DNA from: a virus
Direction: 5' to 3' (one strand)
IMG/VR virus record: IMGVR_UViG_3300033273_000136
Span: 1 to 21,553 of that record
Length of the DNA stretch: 21,553 nucleotides
Shown here: one piece after another, positions 1 to 7,925 of the stretch
Layout: the number at the start of each line of letters is the position of its first letter
Position numbering within the stretch: position 1 is the first letter of the stretch
Made by a program: the position numbers and the translations under genes
The notes under the pieces: model-generated
The model's database searches: none
What the model saw: the letters and a program-made list of their open reading frames with translations, nothing else
What the model was told of the DNA's origin: nothing

Positions 1-2
1 AG

Positions 3-137
3 AGATCTTTCACCAGATCTTGGACCCTCTCAGATGAAACGGAAGTTAGATCAGTTGTATTTGAGAATGGGCTTCTAACCATTTCTCTTGCAAAGGTTGT
101 TCCAGATCATCACGCACGTAGGGATTTCGATCTCTAA
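3..137 (+). CDS. hsp20: Small heat-shock protein Hsp20, C-terminal end only
   Basis: Only the last 44 codons are present; the gene begins before the window. The reading frame contains RSFTRSWTLSDE and then ENGLLTISL, followed by K, V, V and P. This is the usual end of the alpha-crystallin domain of small heat-shock proteins, which hold unfolding proteins in a refoldable state. An hsp20 gene just upstream of gp43 is a known feature of T4-like cyanophages, so the neighbourhood agrees. The short tail ends DHHARRDFDL. The stop codon TAA lies inside a CTAAATA motif, and a strong terminator follows 26 bases later, so this gene probably closes its transcription unit. The family call is fairly secure despite the fragment. 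Confidence 0.85.
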   Translation, partial: RSFTRSWTLSDETEVRSVVFENGLLTISLAKVVPDHHARRDFDL

Positions 138-140
138 ATA
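134..140 (+). promoter_or_regulatory. CTAAATA late-promoter-like motif
   Basis: CTAAATA is one base from the T4-type late promoter core and is a form known from cyanophages. Here it overlaps the Hsp20 stop codon. A transcript from it would run straight into the terminator hairpin at 164-193, so it is either inactive, attenuated or a chance match. Confidence 0.3.
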
Positions 141-163
141 ATTTCGCCTGCGTGCCATGCAGT

Positions 164-193
164 GGCCACTTGACTTCGGTCGGGTGGCCTTTT
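164..193 (+). terminator. Rho-independent terminator with UUCG loop
   Basis: Bases 164-174 (GGCCACTTGAC) pair with 179-189 (GTCGGGTGGCC). This is an 11-pair stem including two G-U pairs, closed by a TTCG tetraloop and followed by TTTT at 190-193. It sits 26 bases after the Hsp20 stop. The hairpin also argues that the next gene starts downstream of it. Confidence 0.88.
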
Positions 194-220
194 ATAATGT
201 CTACGGAGAAAATTTTTCAA

Positions 221-625
221 ATGAATATCAAACTTGTCGTGCTAAAATCTGGTGAGGATCTCATTGCAGATGTAAAAGAGATCCGAGGTACAGGTGGTAA
301 AGATGTTATTGGATATTGGTTTACCGATCCACTAATTCTTAAAATATTTTCAGAGGATGACCCTCAAGTCCTTAGTGAGGAGACGGGTGAAGAAACTGAG
401 AATGGAACTACGAAAAAATTTGGTTCTAAACTCAGTGTGACTTTCTATCCCTGGGTGCCTCTGTCAGCAGATCGTGAGATCCCTTGTTCTGCTGATTGGG
501 TGGTGACAATCGTTAATCCGCAGGAAAACCTGGTAAAATTGTATGAGGAACGTGTAAATGGAAGACCAGAAGATGATCAAGATTCTTCTGTTATCGACGA
601 ATCAGTTGATAATCTCACAGATTGA
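221..625 (+). CDS. Conserved-type cyanophage protein of unknown function, paralogue of the next gene
   Basis: A protein of 134 residues of unknown function. It opens MNIKLVVLKSGEDLIADVKE, has DPLIL and YPWVPL in the middle, and has VTIVNPQENLVKLYEE near an acidic end. It is probably soluble; no membrane segment or signal peptide is visible. The start at 221 is preferred: upstream in-frame ATGs at 152 and 197 fall before or right at the edge of the terminator hairpin, while GGAG at 205-208 lies upstream of 221. The N-terminus then lines up with that of the following gene, which shares the same pattern of motifs. The two look like a small tandem family sitting directly before DNA polymerase. 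A start at 197, adding eight residues, is possible. Confidence 0.75.
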   Translation: MNIKLVVLKSGEDLIADVKEIRGTGGKDVIGYWFTDPLILKIFSEDDPQVLSEETGEETENGTTKKFGSKLSVTFYPWVPLSADREIPCSADWVVTIVNPQENLVKLYEERVNGRPEDDQDSSVIDESVDNLTD

Positions 626-818
626 AGAAGTAGGAGCTGAAATCGGAGATCCGAATTGCAGACTCATCAAACCACACGTCATCGACGGAGACAACATGAC
701 TCCATGGATGAGTGAATGCACAACTCAGGATACGATGATGATCTGTTCTGATAAAATATTGACACTTGTTGACCCCAACAAAAAATACTTGAATCTGTAT
801 CAGGAAATCCTTAAGTGA
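573..818 (+). CDS. Small protein of unknown function, paralogue of the preceding gene
   Basis: A protein of 81 residues, function unknown. It begins MIKILLLSTNQLIISQIEEV, matching the opening of the gene before it, and ends LTLVDPNKKYLNLYQEILK, matching VTIVNPQENLVKLYEE there. Between these, LIKPHVI and MTPWMSE correspond to DPLILKI and YPWVPLS. The start overlaps the previous gene by 53 bases. An in-frame ATG at 558 would add five residues and has GAGG at 544-547, but the paralogue alignment favours 573. Its stop overlaps the GTG start of gp43 as GTGA, so translation of the two is probably coupled. Confidence 0.68.
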   Translation: MIKILLLSTNQLIISQIEEVGAEIGDPNCRLIKPHVIDGDNMTPWMSECTTQDTMMICSDKILTLVDPNKKYLNLYQEILK

Positions 819-3313
819 ATTTTTACACCAACGTACAACTCATCGGTAATCAGTTTCTTGTTCGTGGATATGAAAACGGTAAATATGTGATGAAACGTGA
901 GGAGTGGAAACCCACTCTGTTTGTGCCATCGAAAAGGAAGAGTGAGTATCGCACCCTAGAGGGTGAGTACGTTGAGGCTATTCAACCTGGATTTGTCAGA
1001 GACTGTCGTGAGTTCTATGACAAATACAAAGAGGTAGAGAACTTTCGTATCTATGGAAACGAAAGGTATGTGTATCAATACATCTCAGACAACTATCCTC
1101 AAGAACATCTAGAGTTTGATATTCGTAAGATCAAACTGTATACGATTGACATTGAGACCAAATCTGAAGAGGGATTTCCTGACGTTGAGAGTGCCAATGA
1201 AGAGGTTCTTCTGATCACTCTGCAGGACTTCAATACCAAACAGATCACCACCTGGGGCTTAGGGCCTTTCAATAACAAACAGGACAATGTGAACTATCTG
1301 CAGTTTGCGGATGAACACTCCATGTTGTCTGCATTCATCAACTGGTGGATGGAGTACACTCCTGATGTGGTGACAGGGTGGAACTGTGAGTTCTTTGACC
1401 TGCCATACCTTGCAGGACGCATCAGTCGCATCCTGGGTGAGAAGTTGATGAAGAGACTGTCTCCGTGGGGTCTGGTGACGCAGACAGAGATGTTTGTGCA
1501 GGGTCGCAAGAACCACTGTGTGGACATTGGTGGCGTGTCTATCTTGGACTACATGCGTCTGTATCGGTGGTCTCCTGGTACGCCTAACCAGGAATCATTC
1601 CGACTGGATTACATTGCACAACAGGAACTGGGTCAACAGAAACTCGACCACAGTGAGTTTGATACTTTCAAAGACTTCTACACTCATGGGTGGCAGAAGT
1701 TTGTTGAATACAACATCATTGACGTGGAATTGGTTGACAGATTGGAGGATAAACTTAAACTGATTGAGTTGGCATTGACTATGGCGTATGACGCCAAGGT
1801 GAATTACCAAGACATTTTCTTTCAAGTCCGACTGTGGGACTGCATCATCTATAACTATTTGAAGAGAAAGAACATTGTCATTCCTCCTAAGGAAAGATCT
1901 GATAAGGACTCTAAGTATGCGGGGGCGTATGTCAAGGAACCGATTCCAGGAAAGTATGATTGGGTGGTTAGTTTTGACCTTAATAGTCTGTATCCCCATC
2001 TTATTATGCAGTACAATATCTCACCAGAGACCTTACAAGATACTCGACACCCTTCGGCCACCGTCGATAAGATACTGAATGAGAAGTTGACATTTGAGAT
2101 GCACAAAGACTTTGCAGTCTGTGCTAACGGTGCGATGTATCGGAAAGACGAACAGGGATTTCTTCCTGAGTTAATGCAACAGTATTACAATGAACGTGTC
2201 ATCTTCAAAAAGAGGATGATTGATGCCAAGAAGAAAAATGAAAAAACCCCTTCAGTCGCGTTACAAAAAGAGATCGCTCGTTGTAACAATATCCAAATGG
2301 CTAAAAAGATCTCGCTCAACTCTGCATACGGTGCCATTGGTAATCAGTATTTTAGGTACTACAAACTGGCCAATGCGGAGGCGATTACGCTTTCTGGTCA
2401 AGTTTCTATCCGTTGGATTGAGAATAAGATGAATGGATATCTAAATAAACTGTTGCAAACAACTGACGAGGATTACGTAATTGCATCAGACACCGATTCA
2501 ATTTATCTTAATCTCGGACCTCTTGTTGATAAATTTTTTGCTAATAAGTCTGACGATAAAGCAGCAATTGTTTCCCTACTTAACAAGATCTGCGAAGAAA
2601 AGTTTGAACCGTTTATCGACAAGAGTTACCAGAATCTTGCGTCATATGTAAATGCCTATGATCAGAAGATGTTCATGAAGAGAGAGAACATCGCTGACCG
2701 TGGTATCTGGACTGCGAAGAAACGATATATCTTGAATGTGTGGGACAGTGAGGGCGTGCGTTATGCAGAACCCAAACTGAAGATCATGGGTATTGAGGCT
2801 GTGAAGTCTTCGACTCCTGCACCTTGCAGGAAGATGATTAAGGATGTTCTGAAATTGATGATGGTATCGACTGAGGACGATGTGATTGAGTTCATTGAGA
2901 ACTCCAGGAGAGAGTTTAAGAAACTTACACCAGAAGACATCTCTTTCCCACGCACTGTGACTAGTGTCGATAAGTATCGCAGTGTGAATGCCATCTATGA
3001 AAAGGGAACACCGATTCATGCACGAGGAGCACTTCTTTATAATCACTACATAAAGAAAAACAATCTCACTCAGAAATATTCCTTGATCGGTAATGGTGAG
3101 AAGATCAAGTTCTGTTATCTGAAGAAACCAAATCCGATTCAGGAGAACATCATCTCCTTTATTCAACAGTTTCCCAATGAGTTGGAACTTGACAAATATG
3201 TGGATTATGACTTACAGTTTGAGAAAAGTTTTCTCGAACCCTTGAAGATTATTTTGGACTCCATCGGATGGAAAGCCGAAAAAACTGCAAACCTTGAATC
3301 ATTTTTTATCTAA
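815..3313 (+). CDS. 43: DNA polymerase, family B, T4 gp43-like
   Basis: The replicative DNA polymerase of the phage, 832 residues, somewhat shorter than T4 gp43. The 3'-5' exonuclease is intact: Exo I DIET at 112-115, Exo II GWNCEFFDLPY at 188-198 and Exo III YNIIDVELVD at 299-308. Polymerase motif A is DLNSLYP at 388-394, motif B is KKISLNSAYGAIG from about 497, and motif C is DTDS at 559-562 with both catalytic aspartates. The start is GTG, overlapping the previous stop, with AGGA upstream. The gene runs without intein or interruption and overlaps UvsX by one base (TAATG). It works with clamp and clamp-loader proteins encoded outside this window and with gp41 and gp61 here. Confidence 0.98.
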   Translation: MNFYTNVQLIGNQFLVRGYENGKYVMKREEWKPTLFVPSKRKSEYRTLEGEYVEAIQPGFVRDCREFYDKYKEVENFRIYGNERYVYQYISDNYPQEHLEFDIRKIKLYTIDIETKSEEGFPDVESANEEVLLITLQDFNTKQITTWGLGPFNNKQDNVNYLQFADEHSMLSAFINWWMEYTPDVVTGWNCEFFDLPYLAGRISRILGEKLMKRLSPWGLVTQTEMFVQGRKNHCVDIGGVSILDYMRLYRWSPGTPNQESFRLDYIAQQELGQQKLDHSEFDTFKDFYTHGWQKFVEYNIIDVELVDRLEDKLKLIELALTMAYDAKVNYQDIFFQVRLWDCIIYNYLKRKNIVIPPKERSDKDSKYAGAYVKEPIPGKYDWVVSFDLNSLYPHLIMQYNISPETLQDTRHPSATVDKILNEKLTFEMHKDFAVCANGAMYRKDEQGFLPELMQQYYNERVIFKKRMIDAKKKNEKTPSVALQKEIARCNNIQMAKKISLNSAYGAIGNQYFRYYKLANAEAITLSGQVSIRWIENKMNGYLNKLLQTTDEDYVIASDTDSIYLNLGPLVDKFFANKSDDKAAIVSLLNKICEEKFEPFIDKSYQNLASYVNAYDQKMFMKRENIADRGIWTAKKRYILNVWDSEGVRYAEPKLKIMGIEAVKSSTPAPCRKMIKDVLKLMMVSTEDDVIEFIENSRREFKKLTPEDISFPRTVTSVDKYRSVNAIYEKGTPIHARGALLYNHYIKKNNLTQKYSLIGNGEKIKFCYLKKPNPIQENIISFIQQFPNELELDKYVDYDLQFEKSFLEPLKIILDSIGWKAEKTANLESFFI

Positions 3314-4317
3314 TGGATTTTCTTAAAGACGTAGTAAAAGAAATTGGCGATGAATACACACAACTCGCCTCAGATATCGATGACACTGAAACTTATGTTG
3401 ACACGGGTTCGTACATTTTTAACGGACTTGTTTCAGGGTCTATATTTGGTGGTGTATCTGGGAATAAGATTACTGCCATTGCTGGTGAGTCTAGCACTGG
3501 AAAAACTTTTTTCTCCCTTGCTGTCGTCAAGAACTTCCTTGATACTAATCCTGACGGGTATTGTCTATATTTTGACACTGAAGCCGCTGTTAACAAATCT
3601 CTTCTCGCAGATCGGGGCATCGATCTGGAACGTGTCGTAGTTGTAAACGTTGTTACAATTGAAGAGTTTAGATCCAAAGCTTTGAAGGCTGTGGATATAT
3701 ACTTAAAAACTCCTGAGGATTCTCGCAAACCCTGTATGTTTGTGTTAGACTCTTTGGGAATGCTCTCGACAGAGAAGGAGATTACTGACGCACTTAACAA
3801 CAAACAAGTTCGTGACATGACCAAATCACAACTTGTCAAAGGTGCGTTCCGTATGTTGACTTTGAAGTTGGGACAGGCTAACATCCCAATGATCGTTACC
3901 AACCACACCTATGATGTCATCGGCGCTTATGTCCCTACAAAGGAAATGGGAGGAGGCAGTGGTCTCAAGTATGCAGCAAGTTCAATCATCTATCTCTCAA
4001 AGAAGAAAGAAAAAGATGGTACAGAAGTCGTCGGAAATCTTATCAAGGCTAAGACTGCTAAGTCGCGTCTGAGTAAGGAGAACAAAGATGTTACGGTGCG
4101 TCTGTATTACGATGAGCGTGGTCTTGATCGATATTATGGTCTTCTTGAACTCGGTGAACTGGGTGGTCTCTGGAAAAACGTGGCAGGTCGTTATGAGATA
4201 GATGGTAAGAAGGTTTATGCGAAAGCCATCTACAAAGAACCAGAACAATACTTCACCCCTGAGGTAATGGAACAACTTGATGAAATCGCAAGGAAAGAAT
4301 TTTCGTACGGCGAGTGA
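3313..4317 (+). CDS. uvsX: RecA-like recombination protein UvsX
   Basis: The strand-exchange recombinase of T4-like phages, which coats single-stranded DNA and drives recombination-dependent replication and repair. It has 334 residues; T4 UvsX is longer. Walker A is GESSTGKT at 58-65. Residue E90 in FDTEAAV is placed like the catalytic glutamate of RecA. Walker B is MFVLDS at 142-147. NHTY at 197-200 followed by a glycine-rich stretch EMGGGSGLKYAAS at 211-223 fits the DNA-binding L2 region. The start overlaps the gp43 stop by one base. Helicase gp41 begins eight bases after the stop, so gp43, UvsX and gp41 form one replication operon. The call is secure. Confidence 0.97.
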   Translation: MDFLKDVVKEIGDEYTQLASDIDDTETYVDTGSYIFNGLVSGSIFGGVSGNKITAIAGESSTGKTFFSLAVVKNFLDTNPDGYCLYFDTEAAVNKSLLADRGIDLERVVVVNVVTIEEFRSKALKAVDIYLKTPEDSRKPCMFVLDSLGMLSTEKEITDALNNKQVRDMTKSQLVKGAFRMLTLKLGQANIPMIVTNHTYDVIGAYVPTKEMGGGSGLKYAASSIIYLSKKKEKDGTEVVGNLIKAKTAKSRLSKENKDVTVRLYYDERGLDRYYGLLELGELGGLWKNVAGRYEIDGKKVYAKAIYKEPEQYFTPEVMEQLDEIARKEFSYGE

Positions 4318-4324
4318 ATTTTAA

Positions 4325-5701
4325 ATGGAAAGAATTGAAAACATTGTCCTGAGGAACCTTGTTTTTCGGGAGGAATACATGCGGAAAGTTCTTCCATTCA
4401 TTGAACCTGAATATTTCAATGCCAGGGAAGAACGCATCATCTTTGAACAGATTGCAAAGTATGCTGCAGATTATGACAACTTGGTGACTCAGGAGATTCT
4501 TTCCATTGAGATTGAGAATCGCAATGACATTACTGAAGAAGAATCTGTCAACATCAATAAGATCATTAATTCTCTTGAGAATGTAGATGCAGACTTTGAT
4601 TGGTTGAGTGATACCACTGAGAAGTGGTGTCGTGATCGTGCGATCTATCTTGCACTGATGGAGTCTATTGGTATTGCAAACGATGAGGATCAGAAAAAAA
4701 CCAGAGATGCTATCCCAGACATTCTCTCAAAAGCCTTGGCGGTTTCTTTCAACCGTCATGTTGGACACGACTACCTAGAAGACTACGAACAACGCTATGA
4801 ACTCTATCATCGCAAGGAAGATAAGATTGAATTCGACCTTGAGTATCTCAACAAAATCACGAAAGGTGGTATACCTCGCAAGACTCTTAATGTCGCGCTT
4901 GCTGGTACGGGTGTCGGCAAGTCTCTATTCATGTGCCACTTCGCTAGCTCCGTGTTGCTCCAAGGACGGAACGTTCTGTACATTACAATGGAAATGGCAG
5001 AAGAGAAGATTGCTGAACGAATTGACGCAAACCTATTGAATGTAAATATTCAAGAGATCGTTGATCTACCCAAACAAATATTTGAATCAAAGGTATCAAA
5101 CCTTTCATCCAAAACTCAGGGTACATTGATCATCAAAGAATATCCTACCGCTTCCGCTCATGCTGGACACTTTAGGGCACTTCTTAGTGAACTTGCACTT
5201 AAGAAATCATTTAGACCTGATATTATTTTCGTTGATTACCTTAATATATGTGCTTCCTCTAGGTATCGCGGAAACAGCACTGTCAATTCATATTCGTATA
5301 TTAAGGCTATTGCAGAGGAACTTAGAGGGTTGGCTGTTGAAGCAAACGTCCCTATCGTATCTGCCACGCAGACCACTCGTTCTGGTTATGGTAGCTCTGA
5401 TGTTGAGCTTACTGACACTAGTGAGTCCTTTGGTCTCCCTGCTACTGCTGATCTTATGTTTGCCCTTATTTCTACTGAGGAACTTGAACAACTTGGTCAG
5501 ATAATGGTGAAACAATTGAAGAACCGATACAATGATCTCAACATGAATAAGAGATTTGTGATTGGTGTTGATCGTGCCAAGATGCGACTCTATGATTGCG
5601 AACAGTCTGCACAGGAAGACTTGCTTGACAGTGGACAGGATGAAGAGTATAATTACGAAGAAAAGAAAACTACCAAAAAATTTGAAGGTTTTAAGTTCTG
5701 A
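4325..5701 (+). CDS. 41: Replicative DNA helicase, DnaB-type, T4 gp41-like
   Basis: The hexameric 5'-3' replicative helicase that travels on the lagging strand with primase gp61. It has 458 residues, close to the family size. The N-terminal helical region (about 1-150) is followed by a RecA-like core: Walker A GTGVGKS at 194-200, a glutamate motif TMEMAEE from 221, Walker B IIFVDYLNIC at 300-309 and SATQT at 346-350. The C-terminus is acidic then lysine-rich. It ends in TGATG, overlapping the next start. The partner primase gene is about 10 kb away in the window, at 15363. No dedicated helicase loader gene was recognised here. Confidence 0.96.
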   Translation: MERIENIVLRNLVFREEYMRKVLPFIEPEYFNAREERIIFEQIAKYAADYDNLVTQEILSIEIENRNDITEEESVNINKIINSLENVDADFDWLSDTTEKWCRDRAIYLALMESIGIANDEDQKKTRDAIPDILSKALAVSFNRHVGHDYLEDYEQRYELYHRKEDKIEFDLEYLNKITKGGIPRKTLNVALAGTGVGKSLFMCHFASSVLLQGRNVLYITMEMAEEKIAERIDANLLNVNIQEIVDLPKQIFESKVSNLSSKTQGTLIIKEYPTASAHAGHFRALLSELALKKSFRPDIIFVDYLNICASSRYRGNSTVNSYSYIKAIAEELRGLAVEANVPIVSATQTTRSGYGSSDVELTDTSESFGLPATADLMFALISTEELEQLGQIMVKQLKNRYNDLNMNKRFVIGVDRAKMRLYDCEQSAQEDLLDSGQDEEYNYEEKKTTKKFEGFKF

Positions 5702-6111
5702 TGACTAATAGTATTGATTTCAAACGATATGAAAAGTTTGTTGATGCAGTCACCTCTGATGAATCGACAGACTTCCTTGCACTTTCTGACCGTCTGGTTG
5801 AACTTGATCGCAAGGGTGCAAACATCGAACGTCTTCTGACTGCAGGTGTTGGTATCAATGCTGAGGGTGGTGAGTTTCTTGAGATTGTCAAGAAGATGAT
5901 CTTTCAGGGCAAACCGTTCGATGCACACAACAAAGAACACATGATCATCGAACTGGGTGATCTGATGTGGTATGTTGCACAAGCTTGCATGGCACTTGAA
6001 ATTGATTTTGAAGATGTTATTTCACGTAACGTACAGAAACTTGAGAAACGTTACCCTGGTGGTAAGTTTGACATTTACTATTCTGAAAACCGCGCTGAGG
6101 ATGACCTGTGA
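5701..6111 (+). CDS. MazG-like nucleotide pyrophosphohydrolase
   Basis: A protein of 136 residues. The MazG superfamily hydrolyses nucleoside triphosphates to monophosphates and pyrophosphate using a four-helix bundle with EXXE and EXXD metal-binding motifs. Here EGGE (55-58) or EFLE (58-61) supplies the first, and ELGD at 84-87 the second, followed by the helix LMWYVAQACMALEI and the family-like NVQKLEKRYPGGKFD at 110-124. The gene overlaps gp41 at TGATG, so it is co-expressed with replication and may tune nucleotide pools. Whether it corresponds to the MazG gene studied in other cyanophages cannot be told without alignment. The substrate is unknown. Confidence 0.85.
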   Translation: MTNSIDFKRYEKFVDAVTSDESTDFLALSDRLVELDRKGANIERLLTAGVGINAEGGEFLEIVKKMIFQGKPFDAHNKEHMIIELGDLMWYVAQACMALEIDFEDVISRNVQKLEKRYPGGKFDIYYSENRAEDDL

Positions 6112-6305
6112 TTACTATTGAAATGGATGTGCAGACTGCAGCAGCAGTTCGTCAAGCTTTGTACGCCGAACAAGATAGGTATACTTATGATCCGAAATGT
6201 GTTCCTCCACGAATTTCTAACATTCGTACAGTGATCACTGATCTTGATGATCTAATTGAAAAAGAACTTGACCTTGAGGTAGAAGATGAAACTCCTAACA
6301 CTTGA
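6108..6305 (+). CDS. Small protein of unknown function
   Basis: A protein of 65 residues opening MITIEMDVQTAAAVRQALYA and ending in an acidic stretch. It looks like a short two-helix protein: a helix with alternating alanines, then IRTVITDLDDLIEKELDLEV. The start is GTG inside the GTGA overlap with the MazG-like gene, so it is probably translated by coupling. Nothing in it points to a function. It is clearly coding-like in composition and sits in an unbroken operon. Confidence 0.72.
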   Translation: MITIEMDVQTAAAVRQALYAEQDRYTYDPKCVPPRISNIRTVITDLDDLIEKELDLEVEDETPNT

Positions 6306-6489
6306 AGATTACGAAAAAGCAGGCGAGTCATTTTGGCCTAAGTATTGGTATGTTGCCAAAGAACTTGGTGAAAATGCCACAGCAGAAGACATTCTGAAAG
6401 TTCTTGAGTCTATTGGTACGGTTGCACTGAGACTGAAGATGGAAGAAAAGGAAGGTCCATTTGGATTCAATAAAAAAGAAGAAGACTGA
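6286..6489 (+). CDS. Small acidic/basic protein of unknown function
   Basis: A protein of 67 residues beginning MKLLTLEDYEKAGESFWPKY. It is mostly helical in appearance and ends with a run of charged residues (KEEKEGPFGFNKKEED region). It overlaps the previous gene by 20 bases and is the last gene of the replication block before a gap of 40 bases holding a late promoter motif. No domain is recognised and no function is offered. Confidence 0.7.
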   Translation: MKLLTLEDYEKAGESFWPKYWYVAKELGENATAEDILKVLESIGTVALRLKMEEKEGPFGFNKKEED

Positions 6490-6500
6490 TCTCACCCCTT

Positions 6501-6507
6501 CTAAATA
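6501..6507 (+). promoter_or_regulatory. Late promoter motif CTAAATA, extended form CTAAATAAGG
   Basis: The motif lies 23 bases before the start of the gene at 6530, at a suitable distance for a late promoter. The ten bases CTAAATAAGG recur exactly at 20885-20894. It sits in a small inverted context: CCTT at 6497-6500 with AAGG at 6507-6510, inside GATCTC (6488-6493) and GAGATC (6519-6524). Confidence 0.6.
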
Positions 6508-6529
6508 AGGTATAAAAAGAGATCGGAGA

Positions 6530-7828
6530 ATGGCATACGAACCCTCTGAAGGATTGTATGCAGGAGCATCATTCCTGTCTACAAGTGAAATGAACAAAGC
6601 AGGACAAGATCCTGCTGCTTTTGATTCGTTATATGAAAAAATACTATCAAATTTAGAGAGTGGTAATGTACTCGATGCGGCAGGAAATGCCACAAAAAAG
6701 GGTATGATTGCTGCAATCCAAATTCCAAATGAAGCAGCAAAGAGAAAAGTTTATGCTGATATGGCAGCAGCAGTTTCTGCTGTATTAGGTACAAGAAGTA
6801 AAGTCAATCCTGGTATACCGGCAAAAGTTTATCTTACTGGTAACAAATGGCATCCTGATGTGGAGAGATTTAAGATCAATGCATATGGCATGGCAGATTA
6901 CAACTCTTCCGATGTTATTTTGTTGTATCCTCCAAGAACATATGTTGGTATATCCTTGAAAAAGAAACCAACAGCAGCAGCGGCAAGTCCTACCCTAATT
7001 AACAATGCTTTTTCAAAGTTTATTGAGGGCCCACAATTTAAATCAGTGCGTGATAAATTAAACGATCATCGTATTAAGTTCTTTGCTAGTGTAATTAAAG
7101 ATGCGTGTCAACCAGGTGGACCATTAGAGAATATTGCCCTTGCAAAAAGAGAGATTAGATATTACAATCCCAATAATAAACCTGATGCTCGTGCATTATG
7201 GGATATGAAAGTTGAGAGGATAAAAAATGGTAAACCGCAAGCAGTTGCACTCATTAATTTAAAAGGGGAGAGTGATTTAGGAAGAGATGGTATAATACAG
7301 AAGAGTGGAAGAGAACCATCACAACAAAGTTTCAGAAACTATGTTAACCAAAGACTGCAAAGTACAGGTGGTGCATTAAATCCTTTGTATCAAGGATTCT
7401 TGGATATTATGAATCAACCTCAGGTTGCTAACACTCTTGCAGACGCATTATTGACGAGAGTTCTTAAGTTAAATCTTTTAGATGAACTAAATACATGGAA
7501 ACAAGCAGATTTTGGTTTCTATTTAACAGAAGGTGTTGGTAGTGTTGATGGTTCTTTGAAACCTAATATAGGAAGTGCTAATGTGGTAGACATTCATAGT
7601 GTTATGATGACAATGGCATCATTGTCTAAACAATCTGCAAGTATGCAATTAGATAGGAAAAAGACATTTGCAAGAGATGCTGCTAAAGTGTTCTTTACAT
7701 TATATAAAGGATCATTGCCAATTCTTGATATTGAGCTAAGATATAAAGGATCATTTACTGCTTACCCACAATTTTTTGCAGGCATTACACCACAATTTAA
7801 GAAATTATTGAAAGATGGAAAGTTCTGA
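6530..7828 (+). CDS. Unknown protein, possible PD-(D/E)XK-like nuclease
   Basis: A protein of 432 residues that I do not recognise. It is soluble-looking, with alanine-rich helices at the start. A stretch at 123-146, DYNSSDVILL then YVGISLKKK, resembles a PD-(D/E)XK nuclease core of an acidic residue followed by a small residue, one position and lysine (D128, S142, K144). The C-terminus has a conserved-looking DIELRYKGSF from 400 and YPQFFAGITPQF. The nuclease reading is weak. The gene is visibly richer in A+T than its neighbours and favours AGA, TTA and ACA codons. The start has GGAG only one base before ATG, which is unusually close, but a later start would remove a plausible N-terminus. 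It has its own late promoter motif at 6501, suggesting an inserted expression unit. Confidence 0.85.
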   Translation: MAYEPSEGLYAGASFLSTSEMNKAGQDPAAFDSLYEKILSNLESGNVLDAAGNATKKGMIAAIQIPNEAAKRKVYADMAAAVSAVLGTRSKVNPGIPAKVYLTGNKWHPDVERFKINAYGMADYNSSDVILLYPPRTYVGISLKKKPTAAAASPTLINNAFSKFIEGPQFKSVRDKLNDHRIKFFASVIKDACQPGGPLENIALAKREIRYYNPNNKPDARALWDMKVERIKNGKPQAVALINLKGESDLGRDGIIQKSGREPSQQSFRNYVNQRLQSTGGALNPLYQGFLDIMNQPQVANTLADALLTRVLKLNLLDELNTWKQADFGFYLTEGVGSVDGSLKPNIGSANVVDIHSVMMTMASLSKQSASMQLDRKKTFARDAAKVFFTLYKGSLPILDIELRYKGSFTAYPQFFAGITPQFKKLLKDGKF

Positions 7829-7921
7829 ATGAACACTTACATCAAACAACTCAAGTTCTATGTGGAGGCTGACAAAGCGGCATACGCATCATGGCATACC
7901 AGACCATCCGTAGTATACTAA
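7829..7921 (+). CDS. Possible 30-residue peptide gene
   Basis: A complete 31-codon frame starts with ATG immediately after the TGA of the preceding gene and ends five bases before the ATG of the next one. The peptide opens MNTYIKQLKFYVEADKAAYA and ends WHTRPSVVY. It fills the only gap between two genes exactly, and its start-on-stop placement fits translational coupling. Its opening faintly recalls the T4 head-targeting leader (M, x, T, Y ... E, A). It may instead be a leader for the following gene or non-coding spacer; no function can be given. Confidence 0.5.
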   Translation: MNTYIKQLKFYVEADKAAYASWHTRPSVVY

Positions 7922-7925
7922 AGGT

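Noticed and set aside
152-220. Longer N-terminus for the first small gene, starting at 152
   Set aside because: The extra codons run through the terminator hairpin at 164-193 and are not matched in the paralogous next gene.
2441-2447. CTAAATA inside gp43
   Set aside because: It lies mid-gene with no start codon suitably downstream; treated as a chance match.
815-3313. Intein or homing endonuclease in gp43, and likewise in gp41 and NrdA
   Set aside because: Reading through the conserved motifs shows continuous sequence with normal spacing and no splice-junction motifs.
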